DNA of 64,000 nt from Lachnospiraceae bacterium (GTDB lineage: Bacteria > Bacillota > Clostridia > Lachnospirales > Lachnospiraceae): positions 1 through 64,000 of the forward strand of contig SVFH01000015.1 of assembly GCA_015056945.1 (NCBI GenBank), given 5' to 3'. Below the pieces are notes generated by a model. It saw nothing but the letters and a program-made list of their open reading frames with translations. It had not been told where the DNA came from and made no database searches. How positions within the stretch are numbered: the stretch's first letter is position 1; every line of letters starts with the position of its first letter. Positions 45,741-54,352 of the stretch are shown here, piece after piece. The translations under genes were made by a program, and so were the position numbers.

Positions 45741-47504
45741 TTATGAAACCTCTTTTTTGTTATCTTTTTTATCGGTAATTGTCTTGATTACAAAAAGAGT
45801 CCCTATCAATAAAACAACTGCTACAGGGAAAGCAACGAACCAGTTCTTCGTAAGCCCTGCTATGAGGAATGATACAAATGAAACAGCTGCTACCGTCAAT
45901 GCATACGGTAACTGCGTGGAAACATGGTTAATGTGATCACACTGGGCACCTGCAGAAGCCATAATTGTTGTATCGGAAATCGGTGAACAATGGTCGCCGC
46001 ATACTGCACCTGCAAGACATGCAGAAATAGAAAGAACCATCATAACATCTCCACTCGGGAATACCGCACAAACAATCGGAAGAAGAATACCAAATGTTCC
46101 CCATGAAGTGCCCGTTGCAAAAGCAAGACCTGTCGCAATCAGGAATACGATAGCCGGAAGCATCCAGCTTAATCCTGCCGCATTTCCTCTGACGAACTCA
46201 GCAACAAATACTTTTGCTCCTAAATCCATAGTGATACCGCCAAGAGTCCAAGCAAATGTCAGAATTAAAATTGCCGGCACCATAGCTTTAAAACCTTCCG
46301 TAAAAGTATCCGTCAACTCTTTAAATGTCAATTTCTTTCTAAGCAAATAGAAGAAAAAGGTAAATGCAACTGCAATAAAGGAACCAAGCACCAAACCAAC
46401 AGATGCATCGCACTCCGAAAAAGCAGTGACGAAATCAACACCGTCAAAAAATCCGCCGGTGTAAACCATTCCAATCACACAGGACACAATCAGAATCACA
46501 ACCGGAAGCACAAGGTCAATCACGCGTCCTTTTGCTTCATTCTTCTCTGTATTTTCTGGCATATCAGACCGTTTCCCGGAAGTAAACAAATCTCCCCTGA
46601 GTGCATTGTACTCATGTGTCTTCATTGGACCAAAGTCAAATTTCATAAACGAAATTGCAATAATCATTATAATACTTAACAGTGCATAAAAGTTAAAAGG
46701 AATTGATTTCAAAAATAACGAAAGACCTTCTCCTTCAGGCGCAACACTTGTAACCGCTGCCGCCCAGGATGAAATAGGTGCAATGATACAAATGGGTGCC
46801 GCCGTTGCATCAATCAGATATGCAAGCTTCGCTCTTGAAACCTTATTCTTATCTGTCACAGGACGCATAACACTTCCTACTGTCAGACAGTTAAAATAGT
46901 CATCTACAAAAATCAGTGCACCAAGCACGAACGTTGACAACATTGCTCCTTTTCTGCTTTTGATTCGCTTTGATGCCCATTCTCCATATGCTGCAGAACC
47001 GCCGGCTTTATTCATCATACTTACCATAATACCAAGCATAACAAGGAAAATGATGATACCTACATTCCAACCGTCTGCTAGCTTTGCAATAATGGTATCA
47101 AAGGTTTTGGTAACTGTTTCAATCGGATGGAACATTGTATATAACAAAGAACCCGATAAAATACCTACAAACAAAGAAAGATATACTTCCTTTGTAATCA
47201 ATGCCAGCACAATTGCTATGATAGGCGGGATTAACGCAAGAAATGTACCATATATCGTCACATCATTACGAATCGTCTGAATTGCCGTTTCTAAAGAACT
47301 GCTGAAATTCTCAGCATCTTCCATGAGGTTTGAATCATAATTATCTACATAATCCAACGCCTCCTCCATTGTCATTTCCGCTGTCATTTCCGCAACCGTT
47401 TCCGTCTCCTGTGCTTTAACCGAAAGCGCAAACATGCCTACCCCTAAAACACAAAGCATTGCACAAAGAATCAACCCTGTGATCCCTCTCTTCTTTGTCT
47501 TCAT
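45741..47504 (-). CDS. NhaC-family Na+/H+ antiporter-like membrane protein
   Basis: 587 residues. The core from about residue 83 has some twelve hydrophobic helices, with VDDYFNCLTVGSVMRPVTDK, GTSWGTFGILLPIVCAVFPSG and SACLAGAVCGDHCSPISDTTIMASAGAQCDH, the hallmark of the NhaC family, which exchanges Na+ for H+ or carries organic anions or amino acids. Unusually, an N-terminal signal-like helix (ITGLILCAMLCVLGVGMFAL) ends near residue 31 and a 50-residue Glu/Met-rich segment follows before the first core helix. AAAGGAGG precedes the ATG. It lies 87 bases after the dipeptidase gene. Confidence 0.9.
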   Translation of the reverse strand: MKTKKRGITGLILCAMLCVLGVGMFALSVKAQETETVAEMTAEMTMEEALDYVDNYDSNLMEDAENFSSSLETAIQTIRNDVTIYGTFLALIPPIIAIVLALITKEVYLSLFVGILSGSLLYTMFHPIETVTKTFDTIIAKLADGWNVGIIIFLVMLGIMVSMMNKAGGSAAYGEWASKRIKSRKGAMLSTFVLGALIFVDDYFNCLTVGSVMRPVTDKNKVSRAKLAYLIDATAAPICIIAPISSWAAAVTSVAPEGEGLSLFLKSIPFNFYALLSIIMIIAISFMKFDFGPMKTHEYNALRGDLFTSGKRSDMPENTEKNEAKGRVIDLVLPVVILIVSCVIGMVYTGGFFDGVDFVTAFSECDASVGLVLGSFIAVAFTFFFYLLRKKLTFKELTDTFTEGFKAMVPAILILTFAWTLGGITMDLGAKVFVAEFVRGNAAGLSWMLPAIVFLIATGLAFATGTSWGTFGILLPIVCAVFPSGDVMMVLSISACLAGAVCGDHCSPISDTTIMASAGAQCDHINHVSTQLPYALTVAAVSFVSFLIAGLTKNWFVAFPVAVVLLIGTLFVIKTITDKKDNKKEVS

Positions 47505-47591
47505 TGTAACCTCCTTTATACCCTACGTACCTCAATTAATATGTAACCGGGGAAGCAACTCCCCTATATAATAGAAAACATCTCTGTTTCA

Positions 47592-49043
47592 CTATTCTTT
47601 ATCCGCTAAAACAGCCAGAATATATTTCCATGTTCTCTCAACAGACTTAACATCCAGACGTTCTCTTGTTGTATGAATATCAAGAATATCCGGCCCGAAA
47701 GAAATCGCATCCAATTCCGGTTTCTTTTCAAGAAGAATTCCGCATTCCAACCCTGCATGAATCACGGTTACCACAGGCTCACGGTCATATTGCTCCTTAA
47801 AAATTCTTACCATCTTATCACGAAGCGGCGAATCAGCACGATACTCCCATGCAGGATAATCTCCCGAGCGGGACACTTTACCGCCGAATGCTTTGATCAA
47901 ATGCGTCAAACGTCTGGCCAGATAATCCTTGGCTGACTTTTTGCTGCTTCGAAGTGCAAACACTGCATTTATCGTATTTCCATCCGTGCTAACAACGCCC
48001 AAATTCAAAGAAGTTTCAACAATCCCTTCCAACTCTGCACTCATTGTGATGACTCCGTCAAACACACTTGCTAACATGGCAGATACACACGCCGTTGTTT
48101 CTTTAGAAAAAGCAAGCATTCTTTCGTCGCAATTTCTTTTCTCTAAAGAAAGTTTCATCGATGCTTCCCGGTCAATAAACTCACCTCTGAGAGATTCCTC
48201 TATTTCCGCAAAAGAAGCTCTCAGAGTTTCTTCTGCATCTTCCGGAACACAAACCAACGCCTGCGCAAATCTGGGAATTGCATTATCCTTCTCACCGCCA
48301 TTTATGGAAATAAGTCGCATGGAAACCTTATCCTGCAGTAAATCAAGACATCGACCTAACAGACAAATTGCATTTCCACGCCATTTATGAATATCCGCTC
48401 CTGAATGTCCACCCTGAAATCCTTTCAAGGATATATTCCATACATCCCCCTGTACTTCCGTACGTTCTTCCATAAAGGCAGCTGCCACACGGGTACCACC
48501 GGCACACCCTGCTAAAAGAATTCCTTCCTCTTCAGAATCAATATTCAAAAGACGACCTGCGGTAAACTCAGACAAATCAACACCGATTGCTCCATCCATA
48601 CCGACTTCTTCATTAACAGTGAAAAGAACTTCGATTGCCGGATGTGCAATATCATCCGCTTCCAGAATCGCCATTGCATACGCAAGCGCAATCCCGTCAT
48701 CCCCGCCAAGGCTGGTACCTTTTGCCAAAAGGTACCCATCCTTAAAATCAAGCTCTAATCCGTCTTTTGCCAAATCCAGTGTACAGTCTTCTTCTTTCAC
48801 CGCAACCATATCCATATGTCCCTGCAACAAAATTGCCGGAACATTTTCATAGCCTTTGGTCGCAGGCTTACGAATTAAAACATTTTTATATTCGTCCTGC
48901 TTACACCAGAGTTTTAATTCTTTGGCAAACGAATACAAATAATCGCTTATCTCATCAATGTTATAGCTTCCGTGCGGAATTTCACATAATTTAGCAAAAT
49001 GACCAAAAACCGCCTTCGGCTCTAAATCCTGCATCCAGTCCAT
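47592..49043 (-). CDS. pepD: Aminoacyl-histidine dipeptidase (peptidase D, M20 family)
   Basis: 483 residues, the family size. LQGHMDMV, SLGGDDGIALAY, VLFTVNEEVGMDGA and VIHAGLECGIL carry the metal ligands and the catalytic Asp and Glu of the M20C enzymes. It splits dipeptides such as Xaa-His. The gene follows the OPT transporter gene with a two-base gap and no separate promoter, so uptake and cleavage of small peptides are probably linked. Confidence 0.96.
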   Translation of the reverse strand: MDWMQDLEPKAVFGHFAKLCEIPHGSYNIDEISDYLYSFAKELKLWCKQDEYKNVLIRKPATKGYENVPAILLQGHMDMVAVKEEDCTLDLAKDGLELDFKDGYLLAKGTSLGGDDGIALAYAMAILEADDIAHPAIEVLFTVNEEVGMDGAIGVDLSEFTAGRLLNIDSEEEGILLAGCAGGTRVAAAFMEERTEVQGDVWNISLKGFQGGHSGADIHKWRGNAICLLGRCLDLLQDKVSMRLISINGGEKDNAIPRFAQALVCVPEDAEETLRASFAEIEESLRGEFIDREASMKLSLEKRNCDERMLAFSKETTACVSAMLASVFDGVITMSAELEGIVETSLNLGVVSTDGNTINAVFALRSSKKSAKDYLARRLTHLIKAFGGKVSRSGDYPAWEYRADSPLRDKMVRIFKEQYDREPVVTVIHAGLECGILLEKKPELDAISFGPDILDIHTTRERLDVKSVERTWKYILAVLADKE

Positions 49044-49045
49044 TT

Positions 49046-50935
49046 TTACTCTGTCTTCTCCGTTTCTGTCTCAACTATTGCCTCAGCCTGCATATTTTCC
49101 GTTATTTCGTCTTTCTTTTTGGAAAAAATAAAATAACACATAATCGCAATAAAGATTGCAAATGCAGCCAAAGCACCAAAATTGCCTAAATTAATCACAG
49201 AAGAAAGCTTTATAATACTTGCAACATTCGTATCTCCAACATTGATAACTGCAAGTCCTGCCAACAGAATACCAATCAAACCTTCTCCCGCAATCATTCC
49301 TGAAGAATAAAGAATACCCTTTTCAACTGCTGCTTCTGCCTCTTCTTTATTTTTCTTGGATTTCTCAGTAATAAAACGAAGAAGTCCGCCGCAGAAGATT
49401 GCAACGCTTAAGTGAATCGGCAAATACATTCCGACTGCAAAAGAAAGAACCGGAATTCTCATAAATTCACCCACAACTGCTATCATAGCTCCGATTAAAA
49501 TCAGGTTCCAGGGAAGATTTTCGCCCATAACACCTTCTACAACCATCTTCATCAGGGAAGCCTGTACTGCCGGAAGCTCTTCTGAACCATATCCCCATGA
49601 TTTGCTTAAAAGGAATAAAATTGCTCCTATTGCAAGGGCGGATACAATTGCACCAATGACTTCACCAATCTGCTGTTTCTTAGGAGTTGCTCCAACCAAA
49701 AATCCCGTCTTTAAATCCTGGGATGTATCGCCGGCCATTGCCGCAACAATACAGATTACGGAACCGATTACAATAGCTGCAATCATAGATTCCATGCTGT
49801 CATTTCCGGTCAGTTTGAAAAGTACACATACTGCAATCAATGTTGCAATTGTCATACCTGAAATCGGATTGTTACTACTACCGACAGCACCTACCATTCT
49901 TGAAGATACCGTCGCGAAGAAAAATCCAAACACAACAATAATCAAAGCACCAAATAAATTAACCGGAATAAACGGTAATAACCACATTAATACCGCTATT
50001 ACGAGAATACCCACAAGAACAACCCAAATCGGAAGGTCTTCACTGTCCTTACGGAATCCTTTCATTGCCTGCGTAAAAGTTTTCACCATAAGCGGGAAGG
50101 TCTTTATCAAACTAATGATACCGGCTGCAGCAACTGCACCAGCACCGATATATCGGATATAACTTCCCCAAAGATCCCATGTTCCCATATCCGTAATAGC
50201 CTGGGTTCCGGGATAGAATACATTACTTCCGCCAAAGAATGAAATCAACGGCATCAAAACAAGCCATGACATAATACCGCCTGCCATCATCAAAGCACTT
50301 GTTTTGATATTGCAAATATATCCTACACCTAACAATGCCGGAAGAACATCAATACCAATTCCGGCCCCTTTATACTTTTTGATAGAAAAATCAACCTCGG
50401 ACGGAAAAATTTTCAAACCGTCAGCAATAAATTTATATACAGAAGCAATACCAAGCCCTGCAAATACCATTCCTGCCTGACTTCCACCTTTTTCACCGGC
50501 TTTTAACACCTGTGCACAAGCGGTACCTTCCGGATAAATCAATTTGCCATGTTCCTGTACAATAAGTGTCTTACGCAAAGGAATCATAAACAATACGCCA
50601 AGAATACCACCGAACAATGCTATGCAGGCAAGCTCAACAATACTCGGCATGGAAGCCTTACCTTCCAGCGCCCACATAAATAATACAGGCATGGTAAAAA
50701 TAGCCCCCGCTGCCAAAGATTCTCCCGCAGATCCGATTGTCTGCACCATATTATTTTCCAAAATGGAATTTTTCCTGAGAACCATTCTCAATACGCCCAT
50801 AGAAATAACTGCTGCGGGAATGGATGCTGAAACTGTCATTCCCACACGGAGTCCCAGATACGCATTTGCCGCACCGAACAAAACAGCCATGATAATACCC
50901 ATGACAATGGATGTAACCGTTAACTCTTTCTTCAT
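49046..50935 (-). CDS. OPT-family oligopeptide transporter
   Basis: 629 residues with about fourteen transmembrane helices. It starts ELTVTSIVMGIIMAVLFGAANAYLGLRVGMTVSASIPAAV, the signature of the OPT family in its bacterial form, and includes YPEGTACAQVLKAGEKGG and GSSNNPISGMTIATLIAV. It imports small peptides or metal chelates with protons. First gene of the OPT-PepD pair; AAAGGA precedes the ATG. Confidence 0.94.
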   Translation of the reverse strand: MKKELTVTSIVMGIIMAVLFGAANAYLGLRVGMTVSASIPAAVISMGVLRMVLRKNSILENNMVQTIGSAGESLAAGAIFTMPVLFMWALEGKASMPSIVELACIALFGGILGVLFMIPLRKTLIVQEHGKLIYPEGTACAQVLKAGEKGGSQAGMVFAGLGIASVYKFIADGLKIFPSEVDFSIKKYKGAGIGIDVLPALLGVGYICNIKTSALMMAGGIMSWLVLMPLISFFGGSNVFYPGTQAITDMGTWDLWGSYIRYIGAGAVAAAGIISLIKTFPLMVKTFTQAMKGFRKDSEDLPIWVVLVGILVIAVLMWLLPFIPVNLFGALIIVVFGFFFATVSSRMVGAVGSSNNPISGMTIATLIAVCVLFKLTGNDSMESMIAAIVIGSVICIVAAMAGDTSQDLKTGFLVGATPKKQQIGEVIGAIVSALAIGAILFLLSKSWGYGSEELPAVQASLMKMVVEGVMGENLPWNLILIGAMIAVVGEFMRIPVLSFAVGMYLPIHLSVAIFCGGLLRFITEKSKKNKEEAEAAVEKGILYSSGMIAGEGLIGILLAGLAVINVGDTNVASIIKLSSVINLGNFGALAAFAIFIAIMCYFIFSKKKDEITENMQAEAIVETETEKTE

Positions 50936-50980
50936 AAATAAATCCTTTCTCTTATGCTTGCATTATTTCATACATATATT

Positions 50981-51012
50981 TTAAACAGTTTTATTGGAAT
51001 CATACTGTTTAA
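50981..51012. repeat. Inverted repeat between OPT and AI-2E genes
   Basis: TTAAACAGT-N14-ACTGTTTAA, a perfect 9-bp repeat overlapping the end of the AI-2E gene. There is no U-run, so it may be an operator ahead of the OPT gene or a weak terminator. Confidence 0.45.
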
Positions 51013-52412
51013 CTTCTTTTTCTCTTTTTAGAGCCCGAATGACGCTTTGTATTTGTCTGCACCGTTGCCGTTGTCGTCTTTTTTTCTTCAGGCTGAACCT
51101 TTTGTACGGGTTCTTCCGCCACACGCTCCGCATTATTTACACGAACAGTGCTTTTTTTATTTTTGGCTAATGCGGCAAAAGGTCCCTGCTTTGCCTTTTT
51201 TTCCTCCATTTCCTGAACGGATTTCGGAAGATAATTGGTTTTCCATGCATTCCTTGCCCATGCTTTCAGCGCATTGCGCTCATTCACGCTGTCACGTAAA
51301 AGAATGTAACCGGTCGAGAACAACGGAATGAAGAAAAGCATTCCGGCAACCCCCATCAGACTGCCGCCGATTGTAATAGCAGCTAAAATCCACAGAGAAG
51401 GAAGTCCCACCGAGTTACCTACAACATAAGGATAAATCAGATTTCCTTCAATCTGCTGCACAATCAGGAACAAAAGAATAAACCAGAGTGCAGTAATGGG
51501 ATCCTGTAACAAAAAGAGAAATGCTCCGACACCGCATCCGATAAATGCTCCCACGACAGGAATCAAAGATGTAAATCCGACCAGAACTCCAACTAAAAGT
51601 GCATAGTCAAAACCGAGGATTAACATCGGAATCATAATCATAAGACCTAAAATAACGGCTTCGATACATTGTCCTGCAATGAAATTACTGAAATTCGTTG
51701 CAAGAAGAGAAATAACTCGCATCGCATATCCATATGTTTTCTCACTTAAAAATGCACTCAAAATTCTCTTTCCCTGGTTTGCAAGCTTTTCTTTCTGTGT
51801 CAGGAGATAGATAGAGAAAATAATGGAAATCACACCATTTACCACACCGCCGCCGATTTTACCTGCAACACTGAACGTATTCTTGATAAAAGAGCCTCCG
51901 ATTCCGTTAAAAAAGAAATCCGTAACTGACGAAACAACTTTTTGCCAGTCAATTTCCATCTCCATTATTTTCTGAATTTCAAGGGTTAAAGTTTCTGTTA
52001 TATCCGGATATTTCTGCATCATTGCAAGAATCCATGCAAGGGATGAGTAATAGAAATCCTTAATCTGCTCCGGCAGGCTCGCTGCCGTTTCAACAATCTG
52101 CGGCACTACAATCAAAAACAATACCGAAAGGACCAATACCAGCATAATCAGAGTCAGAATTATACTGACAGGACGTTTTACCTTTCCTGCAAATTTTCCT
52201 TTTGCTTTTGCAAAAAGCGTATTTTCAATTTTACGCATTGGGATATTTAACACAAAAGCAATTAATCCGCCGATTAAAAACGGCTGGACAATTTGGTACA
52301 GTTCTTTCACCGCAATACATATCCAGTTAAAACGAATGACACATAAGCTTAATATTGCGACTGTCACTAATATTTTGAACCAAAATCTAAATTTTTCTTT
52401 CTCCGGATTCAT
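51009..52412 (-). CDS. AI-2E family membrane transporter
   Basis: 467 residues. Seven to eight hydrophobic helices are followed by GVLVGFTSLIPVVGAFIGCGVGAFLFL and QQIEGNLIYPYVVGNSVGLPSLWI, the family signature. The name comes from the claim that one member exports the AI-2 signal; many others are Na+/H+ antiporters or unstudied. The last 60 residues are polar and basic (TKRHSGSKKRKRS), longer than usual and perhaps cytoplasmic. It stands alone, with AAAGGA upstream of the ATG. Confidence 0.92.
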   Translation of the reverse strand: MNPEKEKFRFWFKILVTVAILSLCVIRFNWICIAVKELYQIVQPFLIGGLIAFVLNIPMRKIENTLFAKAKGKFAGKVKRPVSIILTLIMLVLVLSVLFLIVVPQIVETAASLPEQIKDFYYSSLAWILAMMQKYPDITETLTLEIQKIMEMEIDWQKVVSSVTDFFFNGIGGSFIKNTFSVAGKIGGGVVNGVISIIFSIYLLTQKEKLANQGKRILSAFLSEKTYGYAMRVISLLATNFSNFIAGQCIEAVILGLMIMIPMLILGFDYALLVGVLVGFTSLIPVVGAFIGCGVGAFLFLLQDPITALWFILLFLIVQQIEGNLIYPYVVGNSVGLPSLWILAAITIGGSLMGVAGMLFFIPLFSTGYILLRDSVNERNALKAWARNAWKTNYLPKSVQEMEEKKAKQGPFAALAKNKKSTVRVNNAERVAEEPVQKVQPEEKKTTTATVQTNTKRHSGSKKRKRS

Positions 52413-52534
52413 AAGAATATCCTTTCCTTCTTTTGATTTTCGCAGTTATTAACAGCATAACATTTTTTTATAAAAAAGAAAAGAAAAAACACGTAAAACA
52501 TTTGTCTTACGTGTTTCTTAAAAACTTCTTAAAA

Positions 52535-52891
52535 TTAAGCAATTTTGCTCTTTGCAATTTCTGCAAGTGCTGTGAAACCAGCAGCATCGTTAATTGCCAT
52601 TTCAGCAAGCATCTTTCTGTTGATATCGATTTCTGCAAGCTTTAATCCATACATGAACTTACTGTAAGATAAACCGTTCATTCTGCATGCAGCATTGATA
52701 CGAGCAATCCAGAGACGTCTGAACTGACGCTTATTCTGCTTTCTGCCTGCATAAGCAGAGGTCAAAGCTCTCATTACGGACTGCTTCGCAATACGGTACT
52801 GTTTGGATCTTGCTCCTCTGTAACCTTTTGCAAGTTTCAATACTCTGTTATGTTTTTTCTTAGCGTTTAAGCCGCCTTTAATTCTTGCCAT
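52535..52891 (-). CDS. rplT: 50S ribosomal protein L20
   Basis: 118 residues, normal. [38 protein letters not shown] and [16 protein letters not shown] are clear L20. L20 binds 23S rRNA early in assembly and can repress its own operon by binding the leader. Last gene of infC-rpmI-rplT. Confidence 0.99.
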   Translation of the reverse strand: MARIKGGLNAKKKHNRVLKLAKGYRGARSKQYRIAKQSVMRALTSAYAGRKQNKRQFRRLWIARINAACRMNGLSYSKFMYGLKLAEIDINRKMLAEMAINDAAGFTALAEIAKSKIA

Positions 52892-52914
52892 GTTCTATCC
52901 TTCCTCTCTGCTTC

Positions 52915-53112
52915 TTAAATATACGGTAAAATCTTCTTCATATTCTTAACGTTTGTAGCATCTGTAATAGCTGACTGACGAAGATTACGTTTTCTCTTTG
53001 TAGACTTCTTTGTTAAGATATGGCTCTTATAAGCTTTGCTTCTTTTTAATTTACCAGTTCCTGTTACTTTAAAGCGCTTTGCAGCAGACTTACTTGTCTT
53101 CATTTTAGGCAT
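52915..53112 (-). CDS. rpmI: 50S ribosomal protein L35
   Basis: 65 residues from the ATG at 53112, with AGGAGGAAATTTACA upstream; a frame seven codons longer overlaps that site. [20 protein letters not shown] and [20 protein letters not shown] are L35. Middle gene of the operon. Confidence 0.99.
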   Translation of the reverse strand: MPKMKTSKSAAKRFKVTGTGKLKRSKAYKSHILTKKSTKRKRNLRQSAITDATNVKNMKKILPYI

Positions 53113-53156
53113 TGTAAATTTCCTCCTGATCATTGATTCTATTTTAACTGTGCATC

Positions 53157-53663
53157 CTAGCGTTTCTCAGTTAAAAACATTGTCATACTCTTACCTTCCA
53201 CTTTCGGTTCCTTCTCAATTACAGCCACATCAGCAAGTCCTGTTGCGAAATCATCAAGGATATGCTTACTGTTTGCCATATGAGCCATCTCACGGCCACG
53301 GAAACGTAACGTTACTTTAACCTTATCTCCTTTAGAAAGGAATTTGCGGGCTGAATTCATCTTTGTATTCAAATCGTTGGTATCGATATTGGGAGAAAGA
53401 CGAATTTCTTTCACTTCCGTTGTTTTCTGCTTTTTCTTTGCTTCTTTGTCTCTACGGGTCTGTTCATAACGGAACTTACCGTAATCTGCAATCTTGCACA
53501 CAGGAGGCTTTGCCGTCGGAGCAATCTTAATTAAATCAAGTCCCGCATCCTCTGCCAACTTCTGTGCTTCTTTGGCGGACATAATACCAAGCTGTTCGCC
53601 GTCTTCACCAATTACACGTACTTCTTTGTCTCTGATTTGTTCGTTAATAAAATAATCGCTAAT
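53157..53663 (-). CDS. infC: Translation initiation factor IF-3 with AUU start codon
   Basis: 168 residues from an ATT codon at 53663. The choice rests on GGAGGTG seven bases upstream and on the family N-terminus, [20 protein letters not shown]; the only ATG in frame farther up would add 35 residues of unrelated hydrophobic sequence read from the leader. [28 protein letters not shown] and the C domain ([25 protein letters not shown]) are standard. IF-3 rejects non-canonical starts, so its own AUU start gives negative feedback, as known in E. coli. First gene of infC-rpmI-rplT. Confidence 0.95.
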   Translation of the reverse strand: MSDYFINEQIRDKEVRVIGEDGEQLGIMSAKEAQKLAEDAGLDLIKIAPTAKPPVCKIADYGKFRYEQTRRDKEAKKKQKTTEVKEIRLSPNIDTNDLNTKMNSARKFLSKGDKVKVTLRFRGREMAHMANSKHILDDFATGLADVAVIEKEPKVEGKSMTMFLTEKR

Positions 53664-53677
53664 GTTCGTGCACCTCC

Positions 53678-53834
53678 ATGCAAAAAATACAAAAAAAAGT
53701 GAATGCACAAGCCATTCACTCACAAAGAACACACAAAAAGAACCTTTCCGTGCTATCCGTATGAACACCTGCCAGCCTCATTACCGCAGGGTGAGAGTGA
53801 AACTCTGCTTGCTTTTAAGATTAAAACCTTAATT
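53678..53834 (-). promoter_or_regulatory. infC-rpmI-rplT leader (L20/IF3 leader-like) with attenuator
   Basis: The leader of about 150 bases contains GCAGAGTTTC...CACCCTGCGGTAATGAGGC, resembling the L20-binding leader of Firmicutes. Near its end lies a terminator hairpin, minus-strand GTGAATG and CATTCAC (53699-53719) with eight Ts (53691-53698), just ahead of the infC ribosome site. L20 binding would favour the terminator. Confidence 0.75.
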
Positions 53835-53863
53835 AGATTACCACATCAAAATAATGTTGTCAA
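53835..53863 (-). promoter_or_regulatory. Sigma-A promoter of infC operon
   Basis: Minus-strand perfect TTGACA, 17-base spacer, TAATCT. Confidence 0.75.
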
Positions 53864-53947
53864 CTACTTTTTTATGTATATTCCCACATTTTTCATGCGG
53901 GAATATGAAGTATTCCGTTACGGAACCTTACACCTTAAGCCAAAGCA

Positions 53948-54265
53948 TTATTTAGCCTCTTTGAAAGTTCCGCAAGATGTTCCGGCACTGTTTAATGCAC
54001 CATTACCGAGAATATCAACCTTCTTAGCCTTGCACTTGTAATCTGAATTGTATTCACAATTAATTGCTTCACAGTCAATGCTGATTACGTTGCTTGGATG
54101 ATTTGTTGCACTTGTGCAATTATCGTTCTTCTTCTGTGAAAAGCTTGCGCAGCAGGTTGCACCGCTTTCGCAAGCATTGGTGCCGCCTACAAGAATATCG
54201 CCTTTACAACAGCATTTATCCTTATTGTAGACACAATTGGTTACTTTACAACATAACTCTGCCAT
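53948..54265 (-). CDS. Tandem DUF1540 cysteine-rich protein
   Basis: 105 residues from the ATG at 54265, nine bases after AGGAGG; a TTG two codons earlier crowds that site. It has two copies of DUF1540: CCKVTNCVYNKDKCCCKGD...CCASF and CEAINCEYNSDYKCKAKK..TSCGTF. In total 17 Cys in 105 residues suggests metal binding of the metallothionein kind, though function of the family is unproven. It has no signal peptide. It stands alone between thrS and the infC operon. Confidence 0.86.
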   Translation of the reverse strand: MAELCCKVTNCVYNKDKCCCKGDILVGGTNACESGATCCASFSQKKNDNCTSATNHPSNVISIDCEAINCEYNSDYKCKAKKVDILGNGALNSAGTSCGTFKEAK

Positions 54266-54352
54266 AGTCAAAAACCTCCTAAATGTTTATTACACTTGGA
54301 AGTATTTCCGACTATGGCAGATTTTATACCCACAGAATTATAATGAATGAAA

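Noticed and set aside
53664-53768. ATG start giving infC a 35-residue hydrophobic extension
   Set aside because: These codons lie in the leader across the terminator hairpin, have no ribosome site, and do not match IF-3; GGAGGTG fits the ATT start.
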